Positions 7,974 through 16,920 of a stretch of DNA of 33,249 bases are shown piece after piece (the first letter of the stretch is position 1; each line of letters begins with the position of its first letter). This DNA comes from an uncultured Pseudomonadales bacterium. GTDB taxonomy: Bacteria; Pseudomonadota; Gammaproteobacteria; Pseudomonadales; Azotimanducaceae. A model generated the notes under the pieces. It ran no database searches. It was not told where the DNA came from and worked only from the letters and a program-made list of their open reading frames with translations. Both the position numbers and the translations under genes were made by a program. The DNA is taken from positions 1 to 33,249 of the forward strand of contig CALHVX010000049.1 in the NCBI GenBank assembly GCA_938036875.1, in the 5' to 3' direction.

Positions 7974-9557
7974 TCAATGTTCCCGTGTTTTAGCAAAGCG
8001 AATATCTGGCCAACGGTCTTGTGTGAGCTGCAGGTTTGCCCTGCTTGGGGCCAAATAGGCCAAATAGCCACCACCATCCGTGGCTAAGTTGACTTCGTTC
8101 TTGCGCTTGAACTCCTCGAGCATCTTCTCGTCGCTGCACTGGGGCCAGCGCGCTGTGAACACGGGTGCTGGTTCGTACAGGCAGTCGGCTCGATATTCAT
8201 CCCGCAAGCGGTGTGCTACCAGGTCAAACTGCAACACACCAACAGCCCCAACGATCATGTCTGAGCGATTGAGCGGCTTGAACACCTGGGTAGCCCCTTC
8301 TTCCGCCAATTGCTCCAGACCCTTCTCGAGCTGCTTACTCTTCAAAGGATCACGAACCCGCACCCGCCGAAACAGCTCCGGTGCAAAGTTCGGCACACCT
8401 TTGAACTTGATCATCTCGCCAAGCGTGAAGGTATCCCCAATTTGGATGGTGCCGTGGTTGTGCATCCCGATAATGTCGCCAGCGTAAGCTTGATCTGCCT
8501 GCACCCGATCACCCGCCATAAAGGTGACGGCATCAGAGATTTTGACATCTTTGGCCAAACGCACATGGCGCATACGCATGCCGTGCTCGTAACGTCCACT
8601 ACAGACCCGCAAAAACGCGACCCTATCCCGATGCTTTGGGTCCATGTTGGCTTGGATCTTAAACACAAAACCAGAAAAATCTGGCTCTTCCGGCAACACC
8701 TCGCGCTGCTCTGCCTCACGTGGCTGTGGCTTAGGTGCAATATTCACAAAGTCATCCAACATCGCCTGGATGCCAAAATTGCCCAAGGCGGTGCCAAAAT
8801 AAACCGGCGTCAGGCTCGCGTCATGGTAGTCCTGCAAATCAAAGTCGTGGCTGGCACCTTGGATCAACTCAATCTCATCCACAAAATCCTCGTAGGCGGT
8901 ACCCAGCAAAGCTTTGGCTTCATCGCTCGCGATGCCGGCAATACGTTTGTAAGGATGGATATGGTGACCATGACCACGCTCGTAGCAAACGAACTCATCC
9001 TCGGCAAAGTTATAGGTGCCCTTAAAGTTCTGCCCCATGTCCACCGGCCAATTCATTGGCGCACAATGAATTTGCAGGATGTCCTCAATCTCATCCAATA
9101 CTTCCATGGGATCGCGCACCTCGCGGTCGAGCTTGTTAATGAAGGTCACAATCGGCGTATCACGCATCCGACAGACCTCCATCAATTTGATGGTTCGGGG
9201 CTCTACGCCTTTTGCGCCATCGATCACCATCAACGCAGAATCGACCGCGGTTAAGGTTCGATAGGTATCTTCGGAAAAATCTTCGTGGCCTGGCGTATCG
9301 AGCAGGTTCACCACGGCGCCGGCGTACGGAAATTGCATAACCGAGGTAGTAACCGAGATGCCTCGCTCTTGCTCCATCTTCATCCAATCGGAGGTCGCAT
9401 GGCGATCAGACTTCCGCGATTTCACCGTACCTGCCAACTGAATCGCGTTGCCAAACAGCAACAGCTTTTCGGTCATGGTGGTTTTCCCGGCATCCGGGTG
9501 GGAGATGATGGCAAAAGTGCGGCGTTTGGCAACCGCGTTTGCCAGTGCAGCGCTCAT
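7974..9557 (-). CDS. prfC: Peptide chain release factor 3
   Basis: RF3, the GTPase that removes RF1/RF2 from the ribosome after peptide release. The 527-residue product matches the family length (about 529). GTPase motifs are clear: SHPDAGKTT (P-loop), the switch region [34 protein letters not shown] and FINKLDRE; the conserved C-terminus [10 protein letters not shown] is intact. I chose the ATG at 9557 (protein [15 protein letters not shown]) over the GTG at 9569 because GAGG lies six bases before it and family proteins begin close to VAKRRTFAI. It is 33 bases downstream of rimI on the same strand. The stop is TGA, one of only two in the window. Confidence 0.96.
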   Translation of the reverse strand: MSAALANAVAKRRTFAIISHPDAGKTTMTEKLLLFGNAIQLAGTVKSRKSDRHATSDWMKMEQERGISVTTSVMQFPYAGAVVNLLDTPGHEDFSEDTYRTLTAVDSALMVIDGAKGVEPRTIKLMEVCRMRDTPIVTFINKLDREVRDPMEVLDEIEDILQIHCAPMNWPVDMGQNFKGTYNFAEDEFVCYERGHGHHIHPYKRIAGIASDEAKALLGTAYEDFVDEIELIQGASHDFDLQDYHDASLTPVYFGTALGNFGIQAMLDDFVNIAPKPQPREAEQREVLPEEPDFSGFVFKIQANMDPKHRDRVAFLRVCSGRYEHGMRMRHVRLAKDVKISDAVTFMAGDRVQADQAYAGDIIGMHNHGTIQIGDTFTLGEMIKFKGVPNFAPELFRRVRVRDPLKSKQLEKGLEQLAEEGATQVFKPLNRSDMIVGAVGVLQFDLVAHRLRDEYRADCLYEPAPVFTARWPQCSDEKMLEEFKRKNEVNLATDGGGYLAYLAPSRANLQLTQDRWPDIRFAKTREH

Positions 9558-9590
9558 GGCGAGCCTCACTCAGCGAAAAAAGGTCACCGA

Positions 9591-10073
9591 TTATACCGAT
9601 CCAGAAAAATCGTGCTGACGAAAATCCAAAGCCAAAACCAACGCATCTTCATGCCCCATAGCGGCTGGATAATAGCCTTTACGTAAACCGATCTCGTTGA
9701 AACCAACCGACTCATACAAAGCGATAGCCACCTGGTTGGAAGGGCGAACCTCTAAGAACATCATCTCAGCGCCCCGTTGCTTTACCCCTTCTACACATTG
9801 AGCGAGCAAGACGCGCCCTAAACCACGACCTTGCTGGTCGCGGCGCATGCACAAATTCAGCAAATGACTTTCACCGGCCCCCACCGTAGCAATGGCATGC
9901 CCCAACAGGTCATCCCCTTCTTGCAGAACCAAACAAAGATTCTTGGACTGCAGGCAATCAACAAAAATACCTCGGGTCCAGGGAAACTGGTAAGAACGCA
10001 GCTCATTGCGCTCAACCTTATCTAAGTCCAGCTCAACCATGTCGCGCACCTGCCAAGTGGCGGCGCTATCCAT
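9591..10073 (-). CDS. rimI: Ribosomal protein S18-alanine N-acetyltransferase
   Basis: A 160-residue GNAT acetyltransferase with the RimI pattern: the substrate strand MRRDQQGRGLGRVLL containing the acetyl-CoA-binding QGRGLG loop, FLEVRPSNQVAIALYESVGF and YYP. RimI acetylates the N-terminal alanine of ribosomal protein S18. The ATG overlaps the end of the HolD-like gene by 8 bases. That order (holD then rimI) is the same as in Escherichia coli and supports both calls. prfC follows. Confidence 0.93.
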   Translation of the reverse strand: MDSAATWQVRDMVELDLDKVERNELRSYQFPWTRGIFVDCLQSKNLCLVLQEGDDLLGHAIATVGAGESHLLNLCMRRDQQGRGLGRVLLAQCVEGVKQRGAEMMFLEVRPSNQVAIALYESVGFNEIGLRKGYYPAAMGHEDALVLALDFRQHDFSGSV

Positions 10074-10854
10074 CGTTAGCAGGTACCTGTTGGCTTTGCC
10101 CTAAAGCCTGCCACAATTGCTGCTTGAGCTGTGCCTCTCGCGACAAATTCGCTAGCTGCGCTAGACCCAGCAGGCGTGCTCCGGCCGGTAGCGCCAATTG
10201 CGTCAACAATGGCTGCAAGGTTGGCGTGCTTAGCACCCAGCGAGCGGCACAAACTTCAATGCGTTTCTCCGCAAACGCCAGCAGTGCCCTATCCGCTTCC
10301 GCCGGATCAAAGCCAGACGCTTGCAGCTCCGCCCAACGAAACACCAATTGCTCGACCGCTTGGGTCCAGTTGTTGGCCGCACTCGCCAAAATGTCCTTGG
10401 CTAGCCGAACCTGGCCAACCAGCTCACTTGGCGGGCAAAACAACACGGCATCACCGGCCCACAAACAAGCCACTTCTGGATGCGTCACCGGCTGAGCTTG
10501 GGTTTGGTGACCCGCTTGCACAGCGGGTGGCTGACCGGATGCGGCTGCGGGAGTCGGCGTTCGGCCCTGGCTTGGCCCAGAGTCTAAAGACTGAGACAAG
10601 GCCGCTAGCGCATTTTCAGCCGCGCGATCCCGAGTACGCCCTGAAGTTGAGCCTGGGGTTGGGGATAAGTTTGAGCCAACGGGTACAGGTTTAGATGCCT
10701 CTTTACCGACTTTAGCAGCAGAAGGTCTGCTGAGTGAGACACTAGGAGCCGCATCAACCATCAACTCAGCGATATCGGGCGCTGGCAGCAGCTCGCGCCG
10801 AATCCAGGTCGGTATACCAATATCCGCTAATATTTGCTGCCGCCAGGGGTCCAT
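10066..10854 (-). CDS. holD: Putative DNA polymerase III psi subunit (HolD-like) with a long internal linker
   Basis: A 262-residue protein that I recognise only by its ends and position. The N-terminus WRQQILADIGIPTWIRRELL resembles the RRDWQLQQLGITQWSLRRP segment of E. coli HolD. The C-terminus (LAQLANLSREAQLKQQLWQAL) resembles the LTDLRANPTARAALWQQI end of HolD. Residues about 30-125 are a Ser/Pro/Ala/Gly-rich, low-complexity linker, making the protein nearly twice the E. coli length (137). Psi ties the clamp-loader to chi and SSB in the replicative polymerase. It overlaps rimI by 8 bases, as expected for a holD-rimI pair. If not HolD it is an uncharacterised rimI-linked protein. Confidence 0.6.
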   Translation of the reverse strand: MDPWRQQILADIGIPTWIRRELLPAPDIAELMVDAAPSVSLSRPSAAKVGKEASKPVPVGSNLSPTPGSTSGRTRDRAAENALAALSQSLDSGPSQGRTPTPAAASGQPPAVQAGHQTQAQPVTHPEVACLWAGDAVLFCPPSELVGQVRLAKDILASAANNWTQAVEQLVFRWAELQASGFDPAEADRALLAFAEKRIEVCAARWVLSTPTLQPLLTQLALPAGARLLGLAQLANLSREAQLKQQLWQALGQSQQVPANDG

Positions 10855-10881
10855 CTAGTCTCGTTGCTTCGCACGAATTTG

Positions 10882-10895
10882 ATACTATGGAGTAT
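10882..10895. repeat. Short inverted repeat in the holD/aroG divergent promoter region
   Basis: ATACT and AGTAT face each other across ATGG inside the 102-base gap between the divergent HolD-like gene and aroG. The position would suit an operator, but the arms are only five bases. I could not place a convincing sigma-70 promoter for either gene here, nor a full TyrR or TrpR box. Confidence 0.25.
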
Positions 10896-10956
10896 ACGCG
10901 GGCTGGGGTTCGCACCCAACGTTTACAACCTGCTCAATTATACAAGCGACCACGCA

Positions 10957-12027
10957 ATGAAGTATCAGACAGACGATGTACGTATTACCGGCATGCAAGA
11001 AGTGGCTCCACCCGACGAGCTAATCGCGCAGATTCCCATTGATGATGCCATGAGCCGCCAAATTTTTTCCATTCGGGGTCAAATCAACGATGTGGTTAGC
11101 GGCCAAGACCCCCGCTTGCTGGTGGTGGTTGGCCCTTGCTCAATCCATGACCCAAAAGCGGCTATTGAATATGCCGAACGCCTAGCACCTTTGGCGGCTG
11201 AGTTGAGCGAAGACCTGCTTATTATTATGCGGGTCTACTTCGAAAAGCCGCGGACCATTATCGGCTGGAAAGGACTCATCAACGATCCGCACCTGAACAA
11301 CTCTTACGATATCAATCACGGCTTAAAGGTTGCCCGCAACCTACTTAAAGATCTCACCGCGCTGGGCCTTGGCATAGGGACGGAATATCTGGACCCCATC
11401 ACGCCACAATACGTGGGTGACCTTATCTCTTGGGGCGCCATTGGCGCGCGAACAACAGAAAGCCAAGTGCATCGCCAGCTGGCTTCCGGCTTAAGCTGTG
11501 CTATCGGCTTTAAAAATAGCACCGACGGTTCAGTCCAGGTTGCGGTGGATGCGGTGAACTCCGCTAGCCATTCGCATATCTTTTTGTCGGTGACCAAGCA
11601 AGGTCGCTCCGCTATCTTTAGCACTGCTGGCAACCCCAACTGCCACATCATTCTGCGTGGCGGGGGCGGCAAAACCAATTTCGATCTGCAAAGCCTAGAA
11701 GCAGCGGCCGCCAAGCTTGAGAAAGGCGACTTACCACCGCGCATCATGGTGGATATGTCACATGCCAATAGCGAAAAGAAACATGAACGCCAACTCAGCG
11801 TCGGCGCCGAGCTGTGCGAGCAGCTAAACAACGGCAGCAAGCACCTACTGGGGGTGATGATCGAGAGCAATCTGGTAGAAGGTAACCAGTCCATCGGGGA
11901 CGGGGATCTCGACAAGCTAACCTACGGCCAGAGCATTACCGATGCTTGCATTAATTGGGACGCAACAGACAGGCTACTGCGAGACCTCGCAACCGCGAGC
12001 CGCGCACGACGCTCGAAGCTAGGCTAG
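10957..12027 (+). CDS. aroG: 3-deoxy-7-phosphoheptulonate synthase (DAHP synthase, type I)
   Basis: A 356-residue type I DAHP synthase that condenses phosphoenolpyruvate and erythrose-4-phosphate, the first step of aromatic amino acid synthesis. The N-terminus MKYQTDDVRITGMQE parallels MNYQNDDLRIKEIKE of E. coli AroG. Diagnostic stretches are LLVVVGPCSIHDPKAA, MRVYFEKPRTIIGWKGL, SWGAIGARTTESQVHR, GFKNSTDGS and the metal-site DMSHANSEK. I start at 10957 because the open frame upstream (to 10834) crosses into the divergent gene and is not family-like; no strong ribosome site is seen. Which aromatic amino acid inhibits it cannot be told, so aroG is used as the family name (aroF/aroH are alternatives). 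Its 3' end overlaps msrQ by 9 bases, tail to tail. Confidence 0.93.
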   Translation: MKYQTDDVRITGMQEVAPPDELIAQIPIDDAMSRQIFSIRGQINDVVSGQDPRLLVVVGPCSIHDPKAAIEYAERLAPLAAELSEDLLIIMRVYFEKPRTIIGWKGLINDPHLNNSYDINHGLKVARNLLKDLTALGLGIGTEYLDPITPQYVGDLISWGAIGARTTESQVHRQLASGLSCAIGFKNSTDGSVQVAVDAVNSASHSHIFLSVTKQGRSAIFSTAGNPNCHIILRGGGGKTNFDLQSLEAAAAKLEKGDLPPRIMVDMSHANSEKKHERQLSVGAELCEQLNNGSKHLLGVMIESNLVEGNQSIGDGDLDKLTYGQSITDACINWDATDRLLRDLATASRARRSKLG

Positions 12028-12633
12028 CGCTTTTTGTTTGGGTTGCTGGGAACGAGCGTGCCACCAGCGCTCACCCAGCAGCGCAGCAAAAATCAACAGG
12101 TAAAGGCTCACCTGCGCATACCCGTCTTTGGTCAACCAAGCCAAGTGCAGCAGGCCAAGTGCAACCGCCACAAACACCAACTTATGTAGCTGCACCCAGC
12201 GGCGGCGTAAGCGTCGCTGCCAACCGGCCGTTGAGGTAATCGCCAGCGGCAGCAACAACACCAAGGCAGCAAACCCAAGGGTAACGTAGGGGCGATCTAG
12301 AATCTCGGTGACCAGCGCTGACCAGTCCCAACCAACAATTAGCGCCGTAAACGCCAAAAAATGCAGCGTTAGATAAGCAAAAGCAAACAGTCCAACCATC
12401 CGTCGTACCCTCGCCAACGATGACCAGCCGGTAACTCGTCGTAACGGCGACACCGATAGCGCAAGCAACAACAATCGCAATCCCCACTCACCCAAAAAAT
12501 CGACAACCGTTGCAACAGGGTCGGCACCAAGCTTGCTGCCCACCGCATTCGCTTCACCAACAATGGCAAAGGCCAGCCAAGCTCCGGGTAGCGCCAACAG
12601 CGCAAAGGTTACAGGTTTTAGATAACCAGTCAT
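12019..12633 (-). CDS. msrQ: Heme-binding membrane subunit of methionine sulfoxide reductase MsrPQ
   Basis: A 204-residue integral membrane protein with about six hydrophobic segments, matching MsrQ (YedZ). Conserved pieces include LSVSPLRRVTGW, LARVRRMVGLFAFAYLTLHFL (histidine in helix) and WVQLHKLVFVAVALGLLHL, whose histidines fit the heme ligand positions known in the family. MsrQ passes electrons from the quinone pool or flavin reductase to periplasmic MsrP for repair of oxidised methionines. It starts 15 bases after msrP and is certainly in the same unit. Its TAG stop lies inside the aroG 3' end. Confidence 0.93.
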   Translation of the reverse strand: MTGYLKPVTFALLALPGAWLAFAIVGEANAVGSKLGADPVATVVDFLGEWGLRLLLLALSVSPLRRVTGWSSLARVRRMVGLFAFAYLTLHFLAFTALIVGWDWSALVTEILDRPYVTLGFAALVLLLPLAITSTAGWQRRLRRRWVQLHKLVFVAVALGLLHLAWLTKDGYAQVSLYLLIFAALLGERWWHARSQQPKQKALA

Positions 12634-12648
12634 TCAGGACCGGCGTAT

Positions 12649-13623
12649 CTAGTAGTGACGCTTTAGATTCATACCCGCGTACAACCCAGCCACTTGCTCT
12701 CCATAGCCATTAAAAGGCAGCGTTGGAATACGGTTAGAACCAAACAAGCTGCCCGGCAAACGGCGTTCACTCGCTTGGCTCCAACGCGGGTGGCTGACAT
12801 CCGGATTCACGTTTGCATAGAAACCATATTCGCTGGGCGCCAACTGGTTCCATGTTGTCTTCGGCTCACGTTTGCTGAAGTGAATCTTAACGATGGACTT
12901 AATGCTTTTAAAACCGTACTTCCAAGGGACAACTAGCCGCCAAGGAGCACCGTTTTGGTTAGGTAGCGATTTACCATACATACCCGTAGCCATAAGGGTT
13001 AACGGGTGCATCGCCTCGTCCAAACGCAACCCTTCAACATACGGCCAATCGATGCCCGAGAAAAACGAACGCTGGCCACGCATCTCTTTGGGTCGGTGCA
13101 AGGTCGTGAAATGCACATACTTTGCTGCGCTGGTTGGCTGTAAGCGCTGTAGCAATGCCGCTAACGGCACACCCTGCCAAGGTATGACCATGGACCAAGC
13201 CTCAACGCAACGCAGCCGATAGATACGCTCCTCAACCGTTAAGCCTTGCAATAGCTCGGTATAATCAAACACCCCTTGCTTCTCTACCTCACCAGACACT
13301 TCTACCTGCCAGGGGGCTATGCTCATCTCGTGGGCATACTCCGCCGGATCTTCTTTGCCGGTACCAAATTCATAAAAGTTGTTGTAACTAGTGGCGATCT
13401 TTTCCGGCGTTATCTCTTCATCTGGAGACATCATGTTGGAGGGTGCTATGTCCGCCTGCAAAGCGCCGGATAACAACGATGCGGAGGCCGCTATGCCTGC
13501 TCTTAAACCAAGACCTAAACCCAACCCTTGGACCAACTTTCGTCGATTGAGGTAGCTGGATTCTGCGGTGATTTCCGAAGACTTGATCGCTGCAGATTGG
13601 CTGTGTTGATGACGTTTGCTCAT
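12649..13623 (-). CDS. msrP: Periplasmic methionine sulfoxide reductase catalytic subunit (molybdoenzyme)
   Basis: A 324-residue MsrP (YedY) of the sulfite-oxidase fold. A Tat-type leader ([10 protein letters not shown], then a glycine-rich hydrophobic stretch) directs folded export. The molybdenum-ligating Cys139 is in [33 protein letters not shown] and [17 protein letters not shown] are family-typical. It reduces protein methionine sulfoxide in the periplasm and needs molybdenum cofactor, for which moaB lies elsewhere in the window. It heads the msrP-msrQ pair; pssA ends 117 bases upstream, and a promoter candidate lies in that gap. Confidence 0.95.
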   Translation of the reverse strand: MSKRHQHSQSAAIKSSEITAESSYLNRRKLVQGLGLGLGLRAGIAASASLLSGALQADIAPSNMMSPDEEITPEKIATSYNNFYEFGTGKEDPAEYAHEMSIAPWQVEVSGEVEKQGVFDYTELLQGLTVEERIYRLRCVEAWSMVIPWQGVPLAALLQRLQPTSAAKYVHFTTLHRPKEMRGQRSFFSGIDWPYVEGLRLDEAMHPLTLMATGMYGKSLPNQNGAPWRLVVPWKYGFKSIKSIVKIHFSKREPKTTWNQLAPSEYGFYANVNPDVSHPRWSQASERRLPGSLFGSNRIPTLPFNGYGEQVAGLYAGMNLKRHY

Positions 13624-13666
13624 AGGGCTTCGCTCTTAGCAGGTTCAAACGGGTGTTGGTGTTCCG

Positions 13667-13693
13667 ATTGTAACCTTAGAGGGCTGCTGTCTA
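13667..13693 (-). promoter_or_regulatory. Candidate sigma-70 promoter for msrPQ
   Basis: Read on the minus strand, TAGACA (-35, five of six consensus bases) is followed after 15 bases by TACAAT (-10, five of six). The spacing is two bases shorter than ideal. The -10 ends about 43 bases before the msrP start. Confidence 0.35.
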
Positions 13694-13740
13694 ACACAGT
13701 TCCCTAACCCGCCGGTGCAAGGATAAGAAACTCAAAAAAC

Positions 13741-14541
13741 TCAAGCTGCGCTATCAGGCGGCTCGGTTGTTTCGATTTCTGCATCCACTTGCTTAGGCGC
13801 ACGCGCTCTCTTCCACAGCCAACCCGCTGGGCCAGATAAGGCGTAACAAGTAAACAGAGCCAACAAGACCCGAGGCGGATCAAGCAGCGCCAGTGCCAAT
13901 ACCAGCACCGCGATAACCAGGGTCACAAAGGGAACACGGCCTCGCAGTTGAATAAACTTAGGGCTGTAATAGTCAAAATTGGAAACCATCAGCAGCCCCG
14001 TCGCTGCCGTGACTACCGCCAACACAACAACGGGCGCCTGGGCTGATTGCAGCCCGGGACCATAGCTTTCGGTTAAGGTCCAAACCAAGCAGGCAACCAA
14101 TGATGCAGCGGATGGACTGGCCAAACCGGTGAAGGAATGGTTGTCCCCTGAGGTGTTAAATCTAGCCAAGCGCAACGCGGCACAAGCCAGGTAGATAAAA
14201 GTTGCAACCCAACCCACGTTACCCAGGGTTACGACACCCCAAGTAAATGCCAACAGAGCCGGGGCAAAGCCAAACGCCACCATATCTGACAGGCTATCGT
14301 ATTGAGCACCAAACTCACTTTCGGTTTTTGTGGCTCGAGCAACTCGGCCGTCTGCGGTATCTAGCGCCAACGCCACAAAGATGGCTAGAACACCAGCCGT
14401 AAAGTGACCATCGATCCCGGCAACCACCGCATAAAAACCGGCAAACATAGCGCCGGTTGTAATCAGGTTTGGTAGCAAGTAAATGCCGCGCCGGCGTTTG
14501 GGTTGAACCGCCTCACCTGCTGGGTTGTTATCCTTTGCCAT
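13741..14541 (-). CDS. pssA: CDP-diacylglycerol--serine O-phosphatidyltransferase
   Basis: A 266-residue membrane enzyme making phosphatidylserine from CDP-diacylglycerol and serine, the route to phosphatidylethanolamine. The CDP-alcohol phosphotransferase signature is complete: D61, D64-G65, A68-R69, G78, D82 and D86 (LDTADGRVARATK ... GAQYDSLSDMVAF). RGIYLLPNLITTGAMFAGFY is the typical N-terminal helix, and several hydrophobic segments follow. A GAGGT ribosome site lies six bases before the ATG. It follows ilvH by 45 bases; in pseudomonads ilvC normally sits between these two. The stop is TGA. Confidence 0.95.
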   Translation of the reverse strand: MAKDNNPAGEAVQPKRRRGIYLLPNLITTGAMFAGFYAVVAGIDGHFTAGVLAIFVALALDTADGRVARATKTESEFGAQYDSLSDMVAFGFAPALLAFTWGVVTLGNVGWVATFIYLACAALRLARFNTSGDNHSFTGLASPSAASLVACLVWTLTESYGPGLQSAQAPVVVLAVVTAATGLLMVSNFDYYSPKFIQLRGRVPFVTLVIAVLVLALALLDPPRVLLALFTCYALSGPAGWLWKRARAPKQVDAEIETTEPPDSAA

Positions 14542-14586
14542 GCTTACCTCGTTGCTGGGTCTGGGCTGGACTAAAGGCCAAACGCT

Positions 14587-15087
14587 CTAGATGCCAAACA
14601 CCTTGTCGCCACGGCCTACGCCGGATACGCCGGTGCGCGCCACCTCTAGTATGGCGCTGGGGTTCACTGCCTGAAGAAAGGCATCCAACTTGCTGCCAGG
14701 ACCTACCACTTGCACTGTATAGGTATTGGGAGACACATCCACAATTTGCGCGCGAAAAATATCGGCGGTGCGTTTGAGTTCAGCGCGAGCTTCAGGGTCT
14801 CGAGCCGAGGCACGCAACTTCACCAACATCAGCTCACGCTCTATATGTGGGCCCTCACTGAGGTCCAACACCTTCACCACTTCTATCAGCCGGTTCAGGT
14901 GTTTGGTAATTTGCTCTATCTGCTCTGGGTCGCCAGTGGTTGTAATGGTCACCCGAGACAAGGTGGCATCTTCTGTCGGTGCCACCGTTAAGGTTTCGAT
15001 ATTGTAGGCACGTTGCGCAAACAGGCCCACAACTCGTGATAGCGCCCCTGCTTCGTTTTCCAACAGCACCGCAATAACCCGACGCAC
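14587..15087 (-). CDS. ilvH: Acetolactate synthase small (regulatory) subunit
   Basis: A 166-residue regulatory subunit, normal length for IlvH. The ACT domain is at the N-terminus (VIAVLLENEAGALSRVVGLFAQRAYNIETLTV), with the conserved HLNRLIEVVKVLDL and REL(M)LVK around residues 65-90. It binds valine and modulates the catalytic subunit. The GTG start shares its G with the TAG stop of ilvI, so translation is coupled and the subunits are made together. Confidence 0.96.
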   Translation of the reverse strand: MRRVIAVLLENEAGALSRVVGLFAQRAYNIETLTVAPTEDATLSRVTITTTGDPEQIEQITKHLNRLIEVVKVLDLSEGPHIERELMLVKLRASARDPEARAELKRTADIFRAQIVDVSPNTYTVQVVGPGSKLDAFLQAVNPSAILEVARTGVSGVGRGDKVFGI

Positions 15088-16847
15088 TAGCTTGGCTCCT
15101 TGGTATCAGCGCGAGCCAACACCATGTCTTCCATGGACCCACCTTTGATGGCCATGGGATACACGTGCTCTCGCGGGTCAACCCACACATCTAAAAACAC
15201 CAAGCGTTGCTTGAGTGCCGGGCTGAAGGCTTCTTCCATCGCGCCTTCCAATTCACTCGCCTTGGTGACCTTAATGCCTACATGGCCAAAGGTTTCGGCC
15301 AGCTTTTTGAAATCCGGTAGCGAATCACTGTAAGTGCTTGACGAGTGTCGCCCACCGTACTGCATGTCCTGCCACTGCTTCACCATACCTAAGGCTTGGT
15401 TGTTCAGATTAAGAATCTTGATCGGCAATCCGTACTGCAAACAGGTGGACAGTTCCTGCATGTTCATCATGAAGCTACCCTCACCTGTGACGCAGGCAAC
15501 AACCGCTTCAGGATGCGCAAACTGCACGCCCATCGCCGCAGGCAAACCAAAGCCCATGGTTCCTAAGCCGCCGGAGTTAATCCAACGTCGCGGCTTGGCA
15601 AATTTGTAGTACTGCGCAGCAAACATTTGGTGCTGACCAACGTCGCTAGAGACAAAGGCATCACCATCGGTCGCCTTATACAACGCCTGCACCGCAAACT
15701 GAGGTCTGATGACGTCATCGGGTTGCACTTGCATGTCGTGGTTCAGGCCATGCAGCCCGCGCCAACCGGCAATTTGCTCATGCCATTTTGTCAGCGCGGC
15801 TTGATCTTGTAGATCTGGCTCCTTGTCTTTGGCCAACCCAACCTGCTTAACCATCTCCTCTAACACCGGCTCTACATGACCGACAATAGGGATGTCGGCG
15901 TTAATGATTTTAGAGATAGAGGCTGGATCAACGTCGATATGAATAATCGTGGCGCCAGCGCAGAACTTTTTCGGGTCGTTGGTCACACGATCGTCAAACC
16001 GAGCACCCGCTGCCAAGATCACGTCCGCATTGTGCATCGCCATATTGGCTTCATAGGTGCCGTGCATGCCCAACATGCCAAGAAACTGATCATCGTCCCC
16101 TGGAAAAGCACCCAAACCCATTAGCGTATTGGTCACCGGTGCATTCAAGGCGCGCGCCAGCTCGGTCAGGTGATCGCTTGCATCCCCTTGAATCACGCCA
16201 CCGCCAACATAAAGCACAGGGCGCTTCGCGTTAAGCAAGGCTGCCACCGCTTTGCGAATCTGACGATTGTTGCCACGGTGAGCTGGATTGTAAGAACGTA
16301 GCTTTACCGTTTTCGGATATTTGTACGGAAAGGTGACTTCCGGATCTGTTGTGTCCTTTGGAACATCGATGACCACAGGGCCCGGTCGGCCGCTACGAGC
16401 AATAAGGAAAGCTTTTTTGACAATTTCCGGTATCTCGGCCGCGTTGCGTACCTGAAAGCTGTGTTTTACCACCGGCCGCGAGATACCCACCATATCGGTT
16501 TCTTGGAACGCATCAGACCCAATCACAGCTCGCGGGACTTGGCCCGCGATCACAACAATCGGCGTAGAGTCCATGTGCGCAGTGGCAATGCCGGTAATGG
16601 CGTTGGTTGCACCAGGGCCAGAGGTCACAAGCACCACGCCCACCTCACCGGTAGAACGCGCATAGCCATCAGCCATATGCGTTGCCGCCTGCTCGTGACG
16701 CACCAACACGTGCTCTACACGCTGCTGGCGAAAGATGGCGTCGTAGATGTGTAATGCGGTACCACCGGGGTAACCGAAGATGTACTTCACCCCTTCGTCT
16801 TGTAACGCGCGAAGCAGCATATCGCCGCCGGAAATTACTTCACTCAC
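15087..16847 (-). CDS. ilvI: Acetolactate synthase large (catalytic) subunit
   Basis: A 586-residue thiamine-diphosphate enzyme forming acetolactate or acetohydroxybutyrate, the first common step of branched-chain amino acid synthesis. VFGYPGGTALHIYD-like N-terminal motifs and the catalytic Glu52 in VRHEQAATHMADGYAR are present. The thiamine-binding motif reads VTGEGSFMMN with NLNN downstream: Glu456 replaces the Asp of the textbook GDG, a change I recall from other pseudomonad-type IlvI. I start at the GTG at 16847 (SEVISGGDML) because GGAG lies six bases upstream; a TTG at 16859 is possible but less likely. The stop overlaps the ilvH start by one base. A good promoter lies about 70-100 bases upstream. 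Confidence 0.95.
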   Translation of the reverse strand: MSEVISGGDMLLRALQDEGVKYIFGYPGGTALHIYDAIFRQQRVEHVLVRHEQAATHMADGYARSTGEVGVVLVTSGPGATNAITGIATAHMDSTPIVVIAGQVPRAVIGSDAFQETDMVGISRPVVKHSFQVRNAAEIPEIVKKAFLIARSGRPGPVVIDVPKDTTDPEVTFPYKYPKTVKLRSYNPAHRGNNRQIRKAVAALLNAKRPVLYVGGGVIQGDASDHLTELARALNAPVTNTLMGLGAFPGDDDQFLGMLGMHGTYEANMAMHNADVILAAGARFDDRVTNDPKKFCAGATIIHIDVDPASISKIINADIPIVGHVEPVLEEMVKQVGLAKDKEPDLQDQAALTKWHEQIAGWRGLHGLNHDMQVQPDDVIRPQFAVQALYKATDGDAFVSSDVGQHQMFAAQYYKFAKPRRWINSGGLGTMGFGLPAAMGVQFAHPEAVVACVTGEGSFMMNMQELSTCLQYGLPIKILNLNNQALGMVKQWQDMQYGGRHSSSTYSDSLPDFKKLAETFGHVGIKVTKASELEGAMEEAFSPALKQRLVFLDVWVDPREHVYPMAIKGGSMEDMVLARADTKEPS

Positions 16848-16881
16848 GCGTAACTCCAAGGCATTTGAATGTTGGCCGGAT

Positions 16882-16894
16882 AAATCATTGATTT
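16882..16894. repeat. Palindrome in the ilvI leader
   Basis: AAATCA, one T, then TGATTT: a perfect 13-base dyad in the predicted 5' untranslated region, between the ilvI promoter and start. It could bind a repressor. No leader peptide rich in branched-chain residues was found in this leader, so classical attenuation looks unlikely. Confidence 0.3.
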
Positions 16895-16920
16895 CGGGGC
16901 AGTTTGAAAGACAGCCGGCT

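Noticed and set aside
8310-9254. A 314-codon open frame on the plus strand inside prfC
   Set aside because: It is antisense to a full-length, well-conserved RF3; the translation has no recognisable domain and no ribosome site.
10131-10694. A 187-codon plus-strand frame within the HolD-like gene
   Set aside because: It is antisense shadow of a Pro/Ala-rich linker; the holD-rimI overlap and N- and C-terminal similarity support the minus strand.
10834-10956. Upstream extension of the aroG frame by 41 codons
   Set aside because: It overlaps the divergent gene's start, and the family N-terminus begins exactly at MKYQTDD.
11316-11915. A 199-codon minus-strand frame within aroG
   Set aside because: It is antisense to a highly conserved DAHP synthase; composition is typical of a mirror frame.
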